DNA from: Firmicutes bacterium CAG:449
GTDB taxonomy: Bacteria; Bacillota_I; Bacilli_A; RFN20; CAG-449
Length of the DNA: 9,856 nucleotides
Direction of reading: 5' to 3'
Assembly (NCBI GenBank): GCA_000432895.1
Contig: FR889466.1
Location: 17,514-27,369 of the forward strand
In this document: piece after piece, positions 6,975 to 9,856 of the stretch
Layout of the letters: the number at the start of each line of letters is the position of its first letter
Numbering within the stretch: the first letter of the stretch is position 1
Position numbers and translations under genes: made by a program
Notes under the pieces: model-generated
What the model was told of the DNA's origin: nothing
Seen by the model: the letters and a program-made list of their open reading frames with translations, nothing else
Database searches by the model: none

Positions 6975-8240
6975 ATTTTCCCAAACTGCTTTATCTGAAT
7001 TAGAATCAGTAATTAAAGTCTCACTAGAAAAATCTAAAACATTTTCTGCTATTTCTTCATGAGCAAATATTTGAATAGTAAATTCATTAATTCCAAAATA
7101 AAATGCAACATCAACTAATTTATCTTTATCAACTGCACTATATCCATCTTCTTTAGAATAAGTTACAGTATATTGATTTTCTTCTAATATAGCTTTATAT
7201 TCTTCTTCAGCATTACTATCAACATCATTACAATAAATAAAATATCCTGCTCCTAATAATGAATAATCTAATACAGAATATGTTGACGCAGAAAAACTTG
7301 GAACATCTACATTAAAAATAGCTTTAATATTATCACTTGGCCAAGATGTTAAAACTTCTCCACTATCACTAGAATTATCAAATATTTGAATATAGAAATA
7401 ACCATCATCTGCTAAATAATAACCAACAACAACTTTATTATCTGCATCAACTGCTAAATCTCCATTCCATTCTTCATCATATTCAATAGTAAAATTTGCA
7501 TCTAATAAAGTTTGTTTATAAGAAGCTTCTAAATTTTCATCATTACTTTCAAAAGAAATGGTTAAACCATATTCTTCCATATTTGAATCATCAACATAAT
7601 ACTGTTCAATTCCATTTACCGCAGGAACTACTGCACCATTAAAATAAGAAGCAATCAAATTTGCTGGCCAGGCAGTTAACTCACCTTTACTAGATGAATC
7701 TAAATAAGCAACCAATTGATTACCTTTATTAATTTCATAATAGTATCCATCACCACCATCATAAATACCATCATTTTCAGAAAAAGAATAAGTAACTGTT
7801 ATCCCATTTTTTTCATTAGAGAAAACGGCTTCTTGAAAAGTGAATTCACCAGTAATATTTGTTAAATTACCTTCTTCGTCTTCATCATAGCTACTATAAG
7901 CCATGACTTCCATTTCTTCATCAAGAACCCATCCATTACTAATTAAAACATCCTTATAACCAGAAATATGATTTGTTAATAATTCATCATATAAAACAAT
8001 AATTCCATTTTCTGCATCAATTTCATACTTAAAAGTAGTTTCATCAAATTGATGATATGGTAAAACACCTTTTAAATATTCATTCATCAAATCTTTTATT
8101 TCATTTGACCATTCTTTATTAGTTGAAGCACTATCACTCATACTAATTGATTCACCATTATTATTTGATGAAATATTTTCTCCACATCCACTTAAACCAA
8201 CAAGTAGTAAAGCGGGAATTAACAACATAACTTTTTTCAT
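6957..8240 (-). CDS. Modular lipoprotein of unknown function (427 aa, 3' end frameshifted)
   Basis: Exported, lipid-anchored protein that I do not recognise as a known family. The signal peptide has a perfect lipobox (LSGC, Cys 19), then a Ser/Asn-rich linker. The body consists of degenerate modules of about 100-145 residues, starting near Trp 44 (WSNEI), Trp 191 (WPANLI) and Trp 300 (WPSDNI). Each contains a YK-x-x-L-x(4)-aromatic segment (YKDVLISNGW, YKQTLLDANF, YKAILEENQY) and the later ones end in YIQIF or TIQIF. The protein is strongly acidic (many Asp/Glu), with no catalytic signature seen. The final residues after Trp 420 (ENDCFLF) are frameshift sequence; the intended protein should continue about 130 residues. 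AAGGAG at 8248-8253, 7 nt upstream, supports the start. It appears to be a single-gene unit with its own promoter and terminator. A surface or ligand-binding role is only inference. Confidence 0.8.
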   Translation of the reverse strand: MKKVMLLIPALLLVGLSGCGENISSNNNGESISMSDSASTNKEWSNEIKDLMNEYLKGVLPYHQFDETTFKYEIDAENGIIVLYDELLTNHISGYKDVLISNGWVLDEEMEVMAYSSYDEDEEGNLTNITGEFTFQEAVFSNEKNGITVTYSFSENDGIYDGGDGYYYEINKGNQLVAYLDSSSKGELTAWPANLIASYFNGAVVPAVNGIEQYYVDDSNMEEYGLTISFESNDENLEASYKQTLLDANFTIEYDEEWNGDLAVDADNKVVVGYYLADDGYFYIQIFDNSSDSGEVLTSWPSDNIKAIFNVDVPSFSASTYSVLDYSLLGAGYFIYCNDVDSNAEEEYKAILEENQYTVTYSKEDGYSAVDKDKLVDVAFYFGINEFTIQIFAHEEIAENVLDFSSETLITDSNSDKAVWENDCFLF

Positions 8241-8263
8241 AACATCTCTCCTTAGTTAGGATT

Positions 8264-8290
8264 AGTATAAATGTTTTTATTTTATGTAAA
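8264..8290 (-). promoter_or_regulatory. Possible promoter of the modular lipoprotein gene
   Basis: On the minus strand TATACT (8269-8264) is a good -10 box 23 bases before the ATG. TTTACA (8290-8285) resembles a -35 box, but the 15-base spacing is short. The rest of the gap up to the tRNA terminator (8291-8413) is A/T runs with no other signal. Confidence 0.35.
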
Positions 8291-8413
8291 AAGAAAAAAA
8301 ACATAATTTTAAAAATTTTTTTTAAATAAAAAAGAAAAAAAGTTTATTTCAAATTAATTTCTTAAATTTCTAAATAAATAGGTGATTACGCAATTGTTTA
8401 GGAAATAATTAGT

Positions 8414-8447
8414 AAAAAAAAAGTTCAACACATTACTGCATCAAACT
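8414..8447 (-). terminator. Weak terminator after tRNA-Gln
   Basis: Reading the minus strand, AGTTTGAT (8447-8440) can pair with GTTGAACT (8429-8422), with some G-U pairs, around a 10-base loop. A run of nine T follows (8422-8414). It starts 10 bases past the tRNA 3' end, where termination is expected. The stem is weak, so the call rests on position and the T run. Confidence 0.45.
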
Positions 8448-8456
8448 AACTATTTA

Positions 8457-8531
8457 TGGCTGGAGAAGAGGGATTCGAACCCCCGATAACCTAGTTCAGA
8501 GCTAGGTGACTTACCGCTTGTCGATTCTCCA
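8457..8531 (-). tRNA. tRNA-Gln (anticodon CUG), CCA encoded
   Basis: The minus strand folds as a full cloverleaf. The acceptor arm is TGGAGAA with TTCTCCA (7 pairs, starting with the U1-A72 pair common in tRNA-Gln). The D arm is GAC/GTC with an AGCGGTAA loop. The anticodon stem is CCTAG/CTAGG with loop CTCTGAA, giving anticodon CUG. The T arm has the TTCGAAT loop with GGGGG/CCCTC. The discriminator is G, as usual for Gln, and CCA is encoded at 8459-8457. It reads the CAG codon. Confidence 0.95.
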
Positions 8532-8541
8532 AAACATAAGT

Positions 8542-8571
8542 ATTTTATCACTTAAATTATTTATTTTGCAA
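8542..8571 (-). promoter_or_regulatory. Possible promoter of the tRNA gene
   Basis: On the minus strand TTGCAA (8571-8566) and TAAAAT (8547-8542) are separated by 18 bases, and the tRNA begins 10 bases after the -10 box. The -35 overlaps the last codons of the DUF4250 gene. The tRNA could instead be transcribed from the upstream genes. Confidence 0.4.
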
Positions 8572-8746
8572 TAAATTGATTTAATGAAGAAGAATAACAA
8601 TATCCATAATTATCTAATATTTTAATTATTTCTTCTTTATCTTCATCTAAATCATCACACAATTTGTCAAGTGATGAATAAAAATCTCTTAATTTCATAT
8701 TAATTATACTTAAAAGTATTGTTGGATTATTTGGTAAACTATTCAT
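8561..8746 (-). CDS. DUF4250 family small protein (61 aa)
   Basis: Small cytoplasmic protein of unknown function whose whole length matches my memory of the DUF4250 family, usually about 60 aa. Family-like features are SLPNNPTILLSIINMKLRDFYSSLD at the N-terminus, LCDDLDEDKEEIIKILDNYGY in the middle, and an aromatic NQF near the end. The pattern suggests a short helical fold, possibly a helix-turn-helix-like unit, but no activity is known to me. Its ATG (8746-8744) lies inside the end of the acetyltransferase gene, an 8-base overlap in the string ATGAATAG. AGGAGA at 8758-8763 is 11 nt upstream, rather far. Translation is therefore probably coupled to the upstream gene. Confidence 0.85.
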   Translation of the reverse strand: MNSLPNNPTILLSIINMKLRDFYSSLDKLCDDLDEDKEEIIKILDNYGYCYSSSLNQFIAK

Positions 8747-9856
8747 CTAAAAGCAAATCTCCTATTTTTGAAATATATAATCTTCTTTTTCTAATTAGTT
8801 CATGATTATAATTTTTCCATTGTCTTTGAACATTTAAATTATCTTCTAATTCTGGGCCAGTTTCTGCATATTTAATCCCATGCTTAACACATGATTTTAA
8901 AACTTCATTCATTAAAATAGCATTAATACCTAATCCTTGTAGAGATGGTTTAACTGCAATTAATAACATATCAATAGTATCATTTTTATTTAAAGCCGAT
9001 AATAAATTAATCCATCCTAATGGAAAAAGTTTGCCATTACAACTTCTAGAAGCATTACTTAAAGAAGGTACGACTGCAGCAAATCCCACAACATCATTAT
9101 TTTTATCTTCTACAACACATATGTAATCACTATTAATAATTGGTATAAACGAACCCATATAATAATTAACAAGTTCTTCACTTAAAAATACTGTCCCATA
9201 TAAAGAAGCAAATGCTTCATTATATACTTTAAAAGCTTTTTGAACATAAGGCATAATTTCTTTACGTGATTTAAATTTAACAACATGATATCCTTTTTTT
9301 TGAACCATTTGCGAAATTCTATCTAGTTGAGGATAGACTTTATTAGGTAATTTAATACGATATTCAAACCAATCAACTTGCTTTTTCATGCCTATTTTTA
9401 TCATATGATTGTTGTAATAAGGATAATTATAATAAGTTATAAAAATATTTTTATGTTCAAAACCTTCATATAACATTCCTTCTTTATCAAAATCAGTAAA
9501 ACCATTAGGCCCTTCAATTTCTTCAATATTATTTTCTAAAGCATATTCTTTTGCTTTTCTAAATAAAGCTTTTGTTACATCTATATCATCAATAACATCA
9601 AAATGACGAAATCTCATTCTTTTTGTGGAAAATTTTTCATCCGCTGGAGGATTAATTAAAGCACATAATCTTCCCACTAACTTATTATCTTTATAAGCTA
9701 AAAAACATTTATATTTACAATTTTTTAAAGATGGATTTTTATTTGTAAAATCTTTATAATCATCATTAAAAAGAGGTGGTGTAAAATATTCTGAATTTTT
9801 ATATAATTTTAAAGGAAAATAAATGAATTTTTTTAATTCTTTTTTTGTTTTTACTT
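8739..9856 (-). CDS. GNAT-family N-acetyltransferase, two-part type (5' end beyond window)
   Basis: Putative acetyl-CoA-dependent acetyltransferase of about 375-385 aa; 372 codons lie in the window and the frame is open through the right edge. The first visible residues (VKTKKELKKFIYFPLKLYKN) and the following TPPLF and FLAYKDNKLVGRL are the usual N-terminal opening of this family, so only a few residues are missing. An alternative GTG at 9677 sits in the middle of the conserved LVGR motif and is not the start. A central GPNGFTDFDKEGMLYEGF segment is family-typical. The C-terminal GNAT domain has VEDKNNDVVGFAAVVPS and the acetyl-CoA loop VKPSLQGLGINAILMNE (QGLG). The acceptor substrate is unknown. 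It overlaps DUF4250 by 8 bases and forms a likely two-gene unit with it. Confidence 0.88.
   Translation of the reverse strand, partial: VKTKKELKKFIYFPLKLYKNSEYFTPPLFNDDYKDFTNKNPSLKNCKYKCFLAYKDNKLVGRLCALINPPADEKFSTKRMRFRHFDVIDDIDVTKALFRKAKEYALENNIEEIEGPNGFTDFDKEGMLYEGFEHKNIFITYYNYPYYNNHMIKIGMKKQVDWFEYRIKLPNKVYPQLDRISQMVQKKGYHVVKFKSRKEIMPYVQKAFKVYNEAFASLYGTVFLSEELVNYYMGSFIPIINSDYICVVEDKNNDVVGFAAVVPSLSNASRSCNGKLFPLGWINLLSALNKNDTIDMLLIAVKPSLQGLGINAILMNEVLKSCVKHGIKYAETGPELEDNLNVQRQWKNYNHELIRKRRLYISKIGDLLLDE

Noticed and set aside
9675..9677. GTG start for the acetyltransferase
   Set aside because: Conserved family sequence continues in frame upstream to the window edge, so the true start is outside the window.

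Overview
This is an AT-rich window with every supported gene on the minus strand, so it is transcribed from right to left. The composition, TAA/TAG stops with TGG for Trp, strong AGGAGG ribosome binding sites, many lipobox lipoproteins, InlB-type B-repeats and a DUF4250 protein suggest a low-GC Firmicutes/Bacilli-like bacterium, perhaps an uncultured gut lineage close to Mollicutes. That placement is inference. I see no insertion sequence, phage gene or CRISPR array.

Right part (9856 to about 8414): a GNAT-family acetyltransferase running off the right edge overlaps by 8 bases a small DUF4250 gene. A tRNA-Gln(CUG) with encoded CCA follows, then a weak terminator.

Middle (8290 to 6528): a separate lipoprotein gene built of repeated modules. 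Its 3' part is split into three reading frames. The breaks lie at both ends of a 93-bp segment that copies the start of an internal module. A clean hairpin terminator with a GAAA loop follows. Positions 6410-6527 hold only AT-rich sequence with no gene I can support.

Left part (about 6409 to 1): a carbohydrate-uptake operon. A predicted promoter overlapped by a near-consensus cre (CcpA/LacI-type) site precedes four tightly packed genes: a 608-aa solute-binding lipoprotein carrying two InlB B-repeats, a GH97 glycosidase lipoprotein, a second 488-aa solute-binding lipoprotein, and a MalF/UgpA-type permease that runs off the left edge. The expected role is cleavage of alpha-linked glycans at the cell surface by GH97 and import of the product by the ABC transporter.

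The most notable signal is that the GH97 gene is interrupted by a 19-bp unit repeated with a 20-bp period. Removing one copy on paper restores a full 665-aa GH97 with both catalytic residues. With the lipoprotein breaks, every frame disruption seen lies in a surface-exposed gene, while the transporter and housekeeping genes are intact.
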